Assembly (NCBI GenBank): GCA_019116905.1
Contig: DXAQ01000049.1
Location: forward strand, 1 to 36,937
Direction: 5' to 3'
DNA length: 36,937 nt
Source of the DNA: Candidatus Mucispirillum faecigallinarum
GTDB taxonomy: Bacteria > Chrysiogenota > Deferribacteres > Deferribacterales > Mucispirillaceae
Within the stretch, counting starts at the first letter, position 1. The number at the start of each line of letters is the position of its first letter. Below, one piece after another: positions 1 to 8,652 of the stretch. The position numbers were made by a program, and so were the translations under genes. Under the pieces are notes generated by a model. It ran no database searches, had not been told where the DNA came from, and worked only from the letters and a program-made list of their open reading frames with translations.

Positions 1-213
1 CATAACTATACTGTATATTATTATTTATTTGCATTTATATTATGTATATCTTAATAAACATATTACTTATATCTAAGCAGAAAGTTATAAAATATTTGTG
101 TATAATTTTATAATCATATAGATAAAACAAACAATAAATATCTAAAAATAAAAATCCTTAGATAAATTTTATAATCTGCTGTTTTTTATATTATCATATA
201 ACAATATAGTATA

Positions 214-576
214 TTACTGCAGTAATAAAAGAATTTCTTTTAATTCATTTTTTAATTCTTCTTTACTATATGGATTAGTTTCTGTATTTTCTGTGATACT
301 GCTGTTATTTACTTCGGCTTTAATTTCTGCATTTTCTTTATTTGCAATAATCTCTTTAATGCGCTGTTTTGCACCTTCAATCGTATATCTTTCATTATGG
401 AGCATATCTTTTAGCTGCTCCAGCAAATAAATGTGTTTACTTGTATAAAACCGCTGCCCACCAGTAGATTTTACTGGCTTTAACTGCTTAAACTGATTTT
501 CCCAATACCTTAATGTTGATGCTGGTAAATCCAGCATTTTAGACACTTCTCCAATTTTATAAAACTTATCAATCAT
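214..576 (-). CDS. MerR family transcriptional regulator
   Basis: N-terminal MerR helix-turn-helix (YKIGEVSKMLDLPASTLRYWENQF...LKPVKSTGGQRFYT); overlaps the end of the IHF/HU gene by 8 nt. Confidence 0.85.
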   Translation of the reverse strand: MIDKFYKIGEVSKMLDLPASTLRYWENQFKQLKPVKSTGGQRFYTSKHIYLLEQLKDMLHNERYTIEGAKQRIKEIIANKENAEIKAEVNNSSITENTETNPYSKEELKNELKEILLLLQ

Positions 577-844
577 TTACATCATCTTTAAAAATTTGGC
601 TTGGTCTAAAAACAACAACAGTTCTAGGTTCTATAACTGTTTCTTCACCTGTTTTAGGATTTCTGCCAATTCTTCTTCCTCTTTTTTTAACTTCAAAGTT
701 ACCAAAACCTGATATTTTAACATTTTCCGCTTTCAAAATATCTGTTTTTATCATATCAAATACTTCATCAACGACTTGTGCAATATCTTTTTTAGTTAAT
801 CCAAGTTTACTGTGGATATTTTCAACCATATCTGCTTTTGTCAT
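569..844 (-). CDS. HU/IHF family DNA-binding protein (IHF-alpha-like)
   Basis: 91 aa; GFGNFEVKKRGRRIGRNPKTGEETVIEPRTVVVFRPS is the IHF/HU family signature. Confidence 0.93.
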   Translation of the reverse strand: MTKADMVENIHSKLGLTKKDIAQVVDEVFDMIKTDILKAENVKISGFGNFEVKKRGRRIGRNPKTGEETVIEPRTVVVFRPSQIFKDDVND

Positions 845-929
845 TTTTATGCCCCCTTTTAATATGATTTATATTTTTATTTTTGTAAGCATATTAATAA
901 TATCATTAATTTATATTATCATAAATCAA

Positions 930-1859
930 TTATTGTGCACGAACTATTTTTATTATTCTATCTGTAATATTACTTTTCTGAGCTATTTGTTTAGCCTCAT
1001 TAAGCTCAGAGCAGCATAATTTTACAGTATACGTTTTTTCTGTAATGCCAACTTGTTTTATTAATGCATCAATATTTCTATTTTTAGCATATTCAACAGC
1101 ATCATTTTGTGTCAAAAAGTCTTCAATATGGTTTACTTTATTATCACCAAACATTTCGCTGCCAGTATCTGATTTTTCATAAACTTTCCACACAGAATAT
1201 GTGTTAGAGTATGCATCTACAACTTCCAGTTTGGTATTATTCTGTCCGCTTATCTCTTTTACTTTATTATACTGTTTTTCATCAATATTTTCAAATAAAA
1301 TTGAATATGTTTTTATAACAGGAGCAGCAGCCTGTGTTTTTTCATTTTCCTGCTTTAATGGTTTAGTAACAGGTTTTTCTTTTTTTACTTCCTGTTTTTT
1401 GTTTTCATCAACCTTTTTATTATCGGTAGTTTTTTCTGTTTCTTTATAATTATTTACAGGTAAAGCTTTTACAGGTATATTATTTTGTGCAAGCTGTTTC
1501 ACTGTATTATCTGCAGGAATAGTATTATTATCCTGCACAGTTGGTTCTTTAATTGTTTCAACAGGAGTATCTGCAAATTCAAATATCTGAATTTGCACAT
1601 ATCCTTGTTTTTCTTCTTCTGTTCTTGTATCTACAGGTGGAGGTGCCTCTACAACCTCCACAACTTTCTCAGAAAATACACCTAAATAATTAGCTACTAA
1701 TAAACCAGTTACAAGAGTAATAGCAGCTGCCAAAGCAACTTTTTTATCAATTCTTTTTCTAGAAACCCTTTTTGGTTTATTTTTAAGGGATTCAAGATAT
1801 TCTTTATTTATATCTGCAAGAGATTTATCATAATAACTATACAAATTTAGGTTATGCAT
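930..1859 (-). CDS. Single-TM protein with low-complexity linker and C-terminal SPOR-like domain, function unknown
   Basis: Basic N-terminus, one TM segment (VALAAAITLVTGLLVANYLGVF), Lys/Glu/Pro-rich linker, C-terminal repeat-like alpha/beta region. The SPOR-like assignment is tentative. Confidence 0.6.
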   Translation of the reverse strand: MHNLNLYSYYDKSLADINKEYLESLKNKPKRVSRKRIDKKVALAAAITLVTGLLVANYLGVFSEKVVEVVEAPPPVDTRTEEEKQGYVQIQIFEFADTPVETIKEPTVQDNNTIPADNTVKQLAQNNIPVKALPVNNYKETEKTTDNKKVDENKKQEVKKEKPVTKPLKQENEKTQAAAPVIKTYSILFENIDEKQYNKVKEISGQNNTKLEVVDAYSNTYSVWKVYEKSDTGSEMFGDNKVNHIEDFLTQNDAVEYAKNRNIDALIKQVGITEKTYTVKLCCSELNEAKQIAQKSNITDRIIKIVRAQ

Positions 1860-1886
1860 AATTCATCATCATACTATAAATATTTA

Positions 1887-3947
1887 TTAATCCTTTTTCT
1901 CATTTATTAATTTAACTGCTAAATGAGTAGGCAGTTCTTCATAATGGCTGAATTCCATAGTAAACATACCATGACCACCTGTCATACTTCTTAAATCAGG
2001 TGCATATTTTAATATTTCTGCCATAGGAACTGATGCCCTTATATGCTGACCTGCAGTTTGTGGTTCTACATTAGTTACTCTGCCGCGCCTTGAATTTAAA
2101 TCGCCAACTATTGCACCAACATACTGCTCAGGAGCATATACATCTATTATCATAATTGGTTCTAATATTACAGGTTTTGCCTCTGCTGCTATTTTTTTAA
2201 ATGCCATAGATGCTGCTATTTTAAATGCCATTTCAGAGCTGTCTACAGAATGGTATGAACCGTCATAAAGTGATGCTTTAAAATCTACCATAGGGTAGCC
2301 TGCCAAAATACCTTCTCTGGCTGCATCAATAATACCTTTTTCAACAGCAGGAATAAAGTTTCTAGGTACAACACCACCAACAATTCTATCTTCAAACTCA
2401 ATACCTGCACCTTTTTCTAAAGGTGTAATTTCAAGCCATACATCACCATACTGACCTTTACCGCCAGATTGTTTTTTATATTTACCCTGACCATTAGCTT
2501 TTATTTTTATTGTTTCCATATAAGGCACTTTTGGAGTATTTAATTCAACATGTACATTAAATTTTTTCTCTAATTTTTCAGCAACTACTTCTATATGCAT
2601 TTGCCCCATACCTGATAAAAGCAGGTCGCCTGTTTTTTCATCTCTCCTAAGTTTTAACCCTTTATCTTCTTCCATAAGTTTATGAAGGGCAGAAGATACT
2701 TTATCTTCATCTTCTTTTGATTTTGGAGTAATAGAAAATGATATAACAGGTTCAGGCAGTGTAACTGCTGGGAATGTAACAGGGTCCACATCTGATGATA
2801 ATGTATCAAATGTTTCTGTAACTTTAAGTTTAGTAGTCATACCTATCTGGCCGGCTGTTAATTCATCACATTTAACAAAGTTTTTACCCTGCAGAATATA
2901 AAGCTGTGAGATTTTCTCATATTCTTTTTTGTTAACATTATATACTGATGAATCATTTTTAAGAGAACCTGAATATATTCTAAAAACTGTAAGCTTTCCT
3001 GCATAAGGGTCTGCAAATGTTTTAAATACGTAAGCTGAAAATTCTTTATCTTCTGCTGTAACATCAACAGGTTCGCCAGAATTATCATCAATTGCAAATG
3101 CTGCCTCTCTTTGAAGTGGGGAAGGCAGGTAATCAATTATACCTTCTAACAGAAGTTTAGAACCAATATTTTTTATTGCAGAGCCGCAAAATACTGGAAC
3201 AAATCTTTTTGTTACAACGCCTTCTCTAAGACCTTTTCTGATTTCTTCCTCTGTAAATTCAGCACCTTCCAGGTATTTTTCAATTAAATCATCATCTGTT
3301 TCAGAAACTGCCTCTAATAATTTTTGTCTGTAAAATTCTGCTTCACTTAATAAATCTGCAGGTATATCTTCAATTGTATATTGTGCTGTAGGTTCAGCAG
3401 GATACATTAAAGCTTTCATTCTTACTAAATCTATAATACCCTTAAATGAACTTTCTTTACCAATAGGTAAAAAGATAGGTAAAGGAACTATACCAAACGC
3501 TTTTTCAATATCGCCAAGAGCTTTAAAAAAATCTGCTCTTTCTTTATCCATTTTATTAATAAATATAAGTTTTGAAAGATTGTATTCTTCTGCATACTGC
3601 CATACTCTTATTGTTTCAGCTTTAACACCTGTAATGGCAGAGGCAATAATTACAGCACCATCTACTGCAGAAAGTGCACATTTTGTTTCATGCAGGAAGT
3701 TTGTGTATCCTGGAGTATCTATAATATTAAGGAGGTTTTTATTCCACGTAACAGAAGCAACTTTTGCATTAATTGAAAATTTTCTTTCTATTTCTATTGG
3801 GTCAAAGTCCATAACGCTTGTTCCAGACTCTATATTTCCTATTTTTTGAGTAGCACCAGTATTATATAAGACAGCTTCTATCAGACTTGTTTTGCCAGCA
3901 CCACCATGGGAAATAAAAGCTACATTTCTTATCATACTTGTTTCCAT
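1887..3947 (-). CDS. Elongation factor G-like GTPase (EF-G paralogue)
   Basis: 686 aa; P-loop SHGGAGKT, DTPGY, NKMD, and EF-G domains IV/V (GKGQYGDVWLEI, GGVVPRNFIPAVEKGI, SRRGRV). Switch I is divergent from canonical FusA. Confidence 0.9.
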   Translation of the reverse strand: METSMIRNVAFISHGGAGKTSLIEAVLYNTGATQKIGNIESGTSVMDFDPIEIERKFSINAKVASVTWNKNLLNIIDTPGYTNFLHETKCALSAVDGAVIIASAITGVKAETIRVWQYAEEYNLSKLIFINKMDKERADFFKALGDIEKAFGIVPLPIFLPIGKESSFKGIIDLVRMKALMYPAEPTAQYTIEDIPADLLSEAEFYRQKLLEAVSETDDDLIEKYLEGAEFTEEEIRKGLREGVVTKRFVPVFCGSAIKNIGSKLLLEGIIDYLPSPLQREAAFAIDDNSGEPVDVTAEDKEFSAYVFKTFADPYAGKLTVFRIYSGSLKNDSSVYNVNKKEYEKISQLYILQGKNFVKCDELTAGQIGMTTKLKVTETFDTLSSDVDPVTFPAVTLPEPVISFSITPKSKEDEDKVSSALHKLMEEDKGLKLRRDEKTGDLLLSGMGQMHIEVVAEKLEKKFNVHVELNTPKVPYMETIKIKANGQGKYKKQSGGKGQYGDVWLEITPLEKGAGIEFEDRIVGGVVPRNFIPAVEKGIIDAAREGILAGYPMVDFKASLYDGSYHSVDSSEMAFKIAASMAFKKIAAEAKPVILEPIMIIDVYAPEQYVGAIVGDLNSRRGRVTNVEPQTAGQHIRASVPMAEILKYAPDLRSMTGGHGMFTMEFSHYEELPTHLAVKLINEKKD

Positions 3948-4102
3948 ATAACGCCTCCAAAAAAACTGCGATTTCTAAATATTTAATACTATCAGTAATA
4001 TTTGCAATATACAAGTATTTTTTATGATTTATTGTAAAAAAAGTTGTTTTTTTATTATAAATTTTATAATATGCTTATCTATTTTAATTGTAAAGGTGTA
4101 TA

Positions 4103-4372
4103 ATGAAACGTATATACGTAGGTAATCTTGATTATGGTGTAACAGAAAATAGTGTAAGGGAACTTTTTGCAAAGTATGGTAAAGTGGATTCTGTTGCTTT
4201 TATTAGAGATAAAGAAAGTGGTATATTTAGAGGGTTTTGCTTTGTTAATATGGAAGATGAGGACAGTAAAAGGGCTATTGAAAAATTAAATAAAACTACT
4301 TTTGCAGGAAGAATTATTGAAGTAATGCCTGCTAATATGAAAAAAAGACGAAAAAAGAAATTTGAAGAATAA
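4103..4372 (+). CDS. RRM-type RNA-binding protein
   Basis: 89 aa; RNP2 (IYVGNL) and RNP1 (RGFCFVNM), basic C-terminal tail. Confidence 0.93.
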   Translation: MKRIYVGNLDYGVTENSVRELFAKYGKVDSVAFIRDKESGIFRGFCFVNMEDEDSKRAIEKLNKTTFAGRIIEVMPANMKKRRKKKFEE

Positions 4373-4378
4373 TTTAAA

Positions 4379-4409
4379 TAAGCCTGATAATTTTGATTTA
4401 TCAGGCTTA
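4379..4409. terminator. Bidirectional hairpin terminator between convergent genes
   Basis: TAAGCCTGATAA-ttttgat-TTATCAGGCTTA, perfect 12-bp stem between the convergent RRM and PepSY-like genes. Confidence 0.7.
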
Positions 4410-4415
4410 AATATT

Positions 4416-4973
4416 TTAAAGAGATATGATTGCAAATATAATAGTTACTATAAAGCCAGCTGCTATAACAACATAGCTTTCTGTTTTTGGCACAAGTTTG
4501 CCGTTAACATTTTTCTTAAATACAGCAATTGTTAAACCAGAAATATAAAAACATACTAAAACAATACCATAAAGTATCATCATAATTTTAAATAACATGC
4601 CTGCTTTAGCTTTATGCAGCATAATCATATTACCAATAATACTTCTTTTGAAAGTAACAATTTCAGTAGAATTTTCTTTATCTTTTAATGTTATTAAATA
4701 ACCAGCACTTCCAACAGTTCTATTTACTTTTGATTTATCAAGTGAAACATTTTCTTTTGGCATTTTAACATTATTTTCTTTTGTCCATTGTTTTAAAAAT
4801 TCAACTTCCTGACCCTTGGCAATAGTTTGGTTAACTGTATAAGTATTTGTTTCTGCCCATGTATCCTGATTTGCACCTAAAATATACACAACACCTGTTA
4901 TTGCAACCATTATACCAACTGGAATAGTAAATAAAGCCATATAAAGATGGATTTTTCTAAAAATTTTTTTCAT
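4416..4973 (-). CDS. PepSY-associated TM helix domain protein
   Basis: 185 aa; N-terminal RKIHLYMALFTIPVGIMVAITGVVYI resembles PepSY_TM proteins; three predicted TM segments. Confidence 0.65.
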   Translation of the reverse strand: MKKIFRKIHLYMALFTIPVGIMVAITGVVYILGANQDTWAETNTYTVNQTIAKGQEVEFLKQWTKENNVKMPKENVSLDKSKVNRTVGSAGYLITLKDKENSTEIVTFKRSIIGNMIMLHKAKAGMLFKIMMILYGIVLVCFYISGLTIAVFKKNVNGKLVPKTESYVVIAAGFIVTIIFAIISL

Positions 4974-5182
4974 TTTCTACCTCAAAAAATTATTTAATTT
5001 ATACTTATGTATTATGTTTCAGTATTTTAGTTACATATTTTTATGAAAAAAACAATAAAAAAAATAATAAATATTTATATTGATATATAATTTCAATATG
5101 ATAATGCTATATTATTTATAACATATTATAAATAAAAGGTTTTTTTATTTTTTATAAAAATTAATTATCAATAATATTTATG

Positions 5183-5211
5183 TTGACTTGTCTAGTAAAA
5201 TAGTATATTTA
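5183..5211 (+). promoter_or_regulatory. Candidate sigma70-type promoter for the feo cluster
   Basis: TTGACT (5183-5188), 17-nt spacer, TATTTA (5206-5211), upstream of the DtxR-FeoA gene. Motif reading only. Confidence 0.4.
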
Positions 5212-5227
5212 TAGTTTAAAATACAAA

Positions 5228-6001
5228 ATGTGCAAATGGGATACTTGTTTGAGTGAAGAACTTACTGCTAGTTTAGAAGATTATTTGGAAACAATTTACC
5301 TTATTATATCTGAAAAAGAGGCTGTCAGACCAAAAGATATAGCAAAAAGGCTTGATGTATCAAATGCATCTGTTACAGGTGCATTAAAAACTCTTGCAGA
5401 TAAGGGAATGATAAATTATGCTCCTTATGATGTGATTACTTTAACAAATAATGGCAGGCTTGCGGCTATGGATATTGTCCGCCGTCATGAGCTTTTAAGA
5501 GATTTTTTTGTTAAAGTGCTTGGGGTTTCAAAAGCAGAAGCTGATAAGGCAGCATGTGCTATGGAGCATGGTATATCTATTGAAATTATAGATAAATTAG
5601 CCAGATTTGCAGAGTTTATTGAAATATGTCCACGTGGTGGAGAAGCCTGGGCAAATGGTAATATAGCTTACTGTGATAAGGCGTTGTCTTTAGATGTCTG
5701 TCAGGAATGTATATCTTCTATTTCAGATAAAGTGAATGAAAATCACAATAAACAACTGCATGGAGGTCGTATAGTGAAAAAATTAAATGATGTTCGTCCT
5801 GGGGAACGATGTAAGGTTGTGAAAATTACTTCAAAAGGTAATCTTTTTAAAAGACTTACAGAAATGGGACTTACAACTGGTACAATCATTGAGGTTGAAA
5901 GAGTCGCTCCTCTTGGAGACCCTGTGGAAATGAAAGTTAAAGGCTATCATTTATCTTTAAGAAAAGATGAAGCATCTAAAATAGAAGTAGAAATGATGTA
6001 G
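5228..6001 (+). CDS. DtxR/MntR-family metalloregulator fused to a C-terminal FeoA domain
   Basis: N-terminal winged helix (LEDYLETIYLIISEKEAVRPKDIAKRLDVSNASVTGALKTLADKGMI), C-terminal FeoA/SH3-like domain (LNDVRPGERCKVVKITSKGNLFKRLTEMGLTTGTIIEVERVAPLGDPVEMKVKGYHLSLRKDEA). A TTG at 5249 is an alternative start. Confidence 0.9.
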   Translation: MCKWDTCLSEELTASLEDYLETIYLIISEKEAVRPKDIAKRLDVSNASVTGALKTLADKGMINYAPYDVITLTNNGRLAAMDIVRRHELLRDFFVKVLGVSKAEADKAACAMEHGISIEIIDKLARFAEFIEICPRGGEAWANGNIAYCDKALSLDVCQECISSISDKVNENHNKQLHGGRIVKKLNDVRPGERCKVVKITSKGNLFKRLTEMGLTTGTIIEVERVAPLGDPVEMKVKGYHLSLRKDEASKIEVEMM

Positions 6002-6019
6002 TAATTTTTAAAATTACTA
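5999..6019. repeat. 21-bp palindrome overlapping the dtxR-feoA stop codon
   Basis: TAGTAATTTT-t-AAAATTACTA, followed by taTTTTTTT. Confidence 0.75.
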
Positions 6020-6090
6020 TATTTTTTTATAATAAATTTTAGGCAAGACTAAAAAAATAAATTACTCTAAAATTATTTATGAGGATTAAT

Positions 6091-8331
6091 ATGAAAGATA
6101 CATTGACAATAGCTCTTGCAGGTAATCCAAATGCCGGTAAGACTACAATATATAATGCATTAACAGGAGCCAGGCAGCATATAGGAAATTATCCTGGTGT
6201 TACTGTTGAAAAAAAAGAAAGTATGATTACATATAATAATCAGCAGCTAAAGATTATTGATTTGCCAGGAACATACAGTTTAACAGCTTATTCAGTTGAA
6301 GAAGTTGTAGCAAGAAATGTTATTATTAATGAAAAACCTGATGTTGTTGTTGATATTATAGATTCATCTAATTTAGAAAGAAATCTCTATTTAGCAGTTC
6401 AGCTTATGGAATTAAGAATACCACTTGTGTTTGTATTTAATATGAAAGATATGGCGCAGGAAATGGGTATTAAAATAGATGTGAAAAGCCTTTCTAATCT
6501 TTTTTGTGTACCTATAATAGAAACCGTTGGCAGTAAAGGGGACGGCGTTAAAACTATTTTAGAAGAAGCTATCAAAGTTGCAAAAAATCCTGAAATTAAA
6601 TATCCAGTTATAACTTATGATAAAGTAATAGAAAAATATGTTAATTCTGTTGAAGAATTAATTAAAAAGTATTCAACTAATATTGAAAATTACAATACAC
6701 GCTGGCTTGCAGTTAAACTTTTAGAAGGTGATAAGGATGTTATGCAGACAGTTCCTTCTCCTATTGTTGCAGAAGAAGTGAAAAGAGCATCTGTAGAAAT
6801 AGATGAAATGCTTGGAGATTCACCAGAAACAGCAATAGCAAGTGCCCGATATGGTTTTATATCAGGTGCATGTCAGGAATGTGTTACTACAACTGTTGAA
6901 GCGCGCCATAATATGAGCGATGCGATAGATTCAGTATTAGTAAACAGAGTGCTTGGTATTCCTATATTTTTAGGGCTTATGTATCTTGTTTTCCAGCTTA
7001 CTTTTACTCTTGGCGACCCATTTATGGGCTGGATTGAGCAGTTCTTTGGTTTTTTAGGCGAAAAAGCAAGTGTATTAATAACACATGATTTATTAAGGTC
7101 ATTGATTGTAGACGGCATAATTGGCGGCGTAGGTGGTGTTATTGTATTTCTGCCTAATATTATATTTTTATTTATAGCAATAGCAGTTCTTGAAGCAAGT
7201 GGGTATATGGCACGTGTTGCATTTATTATGGATAAAGTAATGCATAAAATAGGGCTGCATGGAAAAAGTTTTATTCCATTTTTAATTGGTTTTGGTTGCT
7301 CTGTTCCTGCAATTATGGCAACAAGAACTCTTGATAACCAGAGAGATAGAATTTTAACTATGCTTGTAACTCCTTTTATGAGCTGCGGCGCAAGGCTGCC
7401 TATATATTTACTTATTATTCCTGCTTTTTTTGATAAAAATCAGGCATTAGTTTTATGGGTTGTTTATTTAATAGGTATTATAATGGCAATAGTTGTAGCC
7501 AAAATATTGGGATTAACAGTATTAAAAGGTGAATCAGCTCCTTTTGTTATGGAACTTCCACCATACAGGATACCTACATTAAAAGGTGTTTTAATGCAAA
7601 TGTGGGAAAGAAGCTGGCTTTATCTTAAAAAGGCAGGTACTATTATTTTATTTGTATCTATTGTAATGTGGGCGTTAACTGTTTTTCCATTATTTCCAGC
7701 AGAAAAGGCGGCAGAATATGAAAATAAACTTCCAGAATTAGAGCAGGTTGTAGAAACTAAAACAGCAGAACTGGAAAAAACTGGCTATGTTATTATGACT
7801 GATGAAAACATGCAGCAGGCAGAAGAAATAAATTCTAAATTAAGTAATGAAGAATTATTAAAAGCAGAGCAGCTTATGGCTGAAATAGATGATGCAAATA
7901 TGCAGATAGAGCAGATTAATAATGATTTAGCAGAAGCAGAATTAGAAAACAGTGCTGCTGGCAGAATAGGTAAATTTATAGAGCCTGTTTTAACACCTAT
8001 TGGCTTTGACTGGAAAATTGGAACTGCATTAATAGGTGCTTTTGCAGCAAAAGAAGTGTTTGTTGCTCAAATGGGTATAGTTTACTCTCTTGGTGAAGCT
8101 GGAGAAGATTCTGATGCATTAAGAGAAAAACTTCGTGAAAACTATTCTGCTTTAACAGGTTTTGCAATTATGGTATTTGCTCTTTTAAGTGCACCATGTA
8201 TGGCAACTTTTGCAATAGTTAAAAGAGAAAGCAACTCTTGGAAATGGCCGATTTTACAATTTTTTGGAATGACAGCTATTGCATATATTATAACTTTTAT
8301 AATATATCAGGCAGGAAAACTTTTTATGTAA
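6091..8331 (+). CDS. feoB: Ferrous iron transport protein B
   Basis: GNPNAGKTTIYNALTG, IDLPGTYSL, NMKD; FeoB permease motifs (GFGCSVPAIMATRTL, PFMSCGARLPIYLL). The ORF opens at 6079, but a gagg RBS-like sequence favours the ATG at 6091. Confidence 0.96.
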   Translation: MKDTLTIALAGNPNAGKTTIYNALTGARQHIGNYPGVTVEKKESMITYNNQQLKIIDLPGTYSLTAYSVEEVVARNVIINEKPDVVVDIIDSSNLERNLYLAVQLMELRIPLVFVFNMKDMAQEMGIKIDVKSLSNLFCVPIIETVGSKGDGVKTILEEAIKVAKNPEIKYPVITYDKVIEKYVNSVEELIKKYSTNIENYNTRWLAVKLLEGDKDVMQTVPSPIVAEEVKRASVEIDEMLGDSPETAIASARYGFISGACQECVTTTVEARHNMSDAIDSVLVNRVLGIPIFLGLMYLVFQLTFTLGDPFMGWIEQFFGFLGEKASVLITHDLLRSLIVDGIIGGVGGVIVFLPNIIFLFIAIAVLEASGYMARVAFIMDKVMHKIGLHGKSFIPFLIGFGCSVPAIMATRTLDNQRDRILTMLVTPFMSCGARLPIYLLIIPAFFDKNQALVLWVVYLIGIIMAIVVAKILGLTVLKGESAPFVMELPPYRIPTLKGVLMQMWERSWLYLKKAGTIILFVSIVMWALTVFPLFPAEKAAEYENKLPELEQVVETKTAELEKTGYVIMTDENMQQAEEINSKLSNEELLKAEQLMAEIDDANMQIEQINNDLAEAELENSAAGRIGKFIEPVLTPIGFDWKIGTALIGAFAAKEVFVAQMGIVYSLGEAGEDSDALREKLRENYSALTGFAIMVFALLSAPCMATFAIVKRESNSWKWPILQFFGMTAIAYIITFIIYQAGKLFM

Positions 8332-8348
8332 TTTAATGGAGGTAATTT

Positions 8349-8516
8349 ATGTTAGGAAATATTGTTGTAGCATTAATAGTATTAACAGCAGCTGTTATAA
8401 GCGGCAGAAAAATATATAAAACATTAACAGGAAAATCTGGCTGTTCATGTGCATGTGGAAGCTCAAAAGGAGGAACTACTGGCTGCTGCAGTTCATCATG
8501 CGGCATAAAAAAATAA
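8349..8516 (+). CDS. FeoB-associated Cys-rich membrane protein (55 aa)
   Basis: My translation: MLGNIVVALIVLTAAVISGRKIYKTLTGKSGCSCACGSSKGGTTGCCSSSCGIKK; upstream ggaggt RBS; immediately after feoB. Below the length cut-off of the ORF track. Confidence 0.85.
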   Translation: MLGNIVVALIVLTAAVISGRKIYKTLTGKSGCSCACGSSKGGTTGCCSSSCGIKK

Positions 8517-8530
8517 GTAATTAAATTATA

Positions 8531-8560
8531 ACCTGCCTTGAAAGTAAGGCAGGTTTTTTT
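8531..8560 (+). terminator. Rho-independent terminator of the feo cluster
   Basis: ACCTGCCTT-gaaagt-AAGGCAGGT followed by TTTTTT. Confidence 0.9.
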
Positions 8561-8652
8561 ATCAAAATACATAATTTTAAAAATATAGTATTGATTTTAT
8601 TTTAAAAAGCTATATATTAATTTTTTTACGAATAAAAGGAGCAGAAAATAGT

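Noticed and set aside
1-213. Very AT-rich window start examined for an origin, small RNA or repeat array
   Set aside because: No repeated DnaA-box-like sequences, no strong hairpin with U-tract and no direct repeats were seen.
1201-1685. Plus-strand ORFs 1201..1449 and 1485..1685 opposite the SPOR-like gene
   Set aside because: Low-complexity Phe/Ser/Cys-rich translations antisense to a well-supported CDS; no RBS or recognisable domain.
2858-3136. 92-aa minus-strand ORF in a different frame within the EF-G-like gene
   Set aside because: Out-of-frame shadow ORF inside a confident CDS.
4974-5182. AT-rich intergenic region upstream of the feo cluster considered as a riboswitch or ncRNA
   Set aside because: Only low-complexity A/T runs, no GC-containing conserved stems recognised.
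5240-5270. TTTGAGT at the start of the DtxR gene considered as another HAIR half-site
   Set aside because: The second arm (TTACTGC after N7) does not match ACTCAAG.
8333-8572. Minus-strand 79-aa ORF over the region after feoB
   Set aside because: Covers the Cys-rich peptide gene and its terminator on the opposite strand; no homology-like features.
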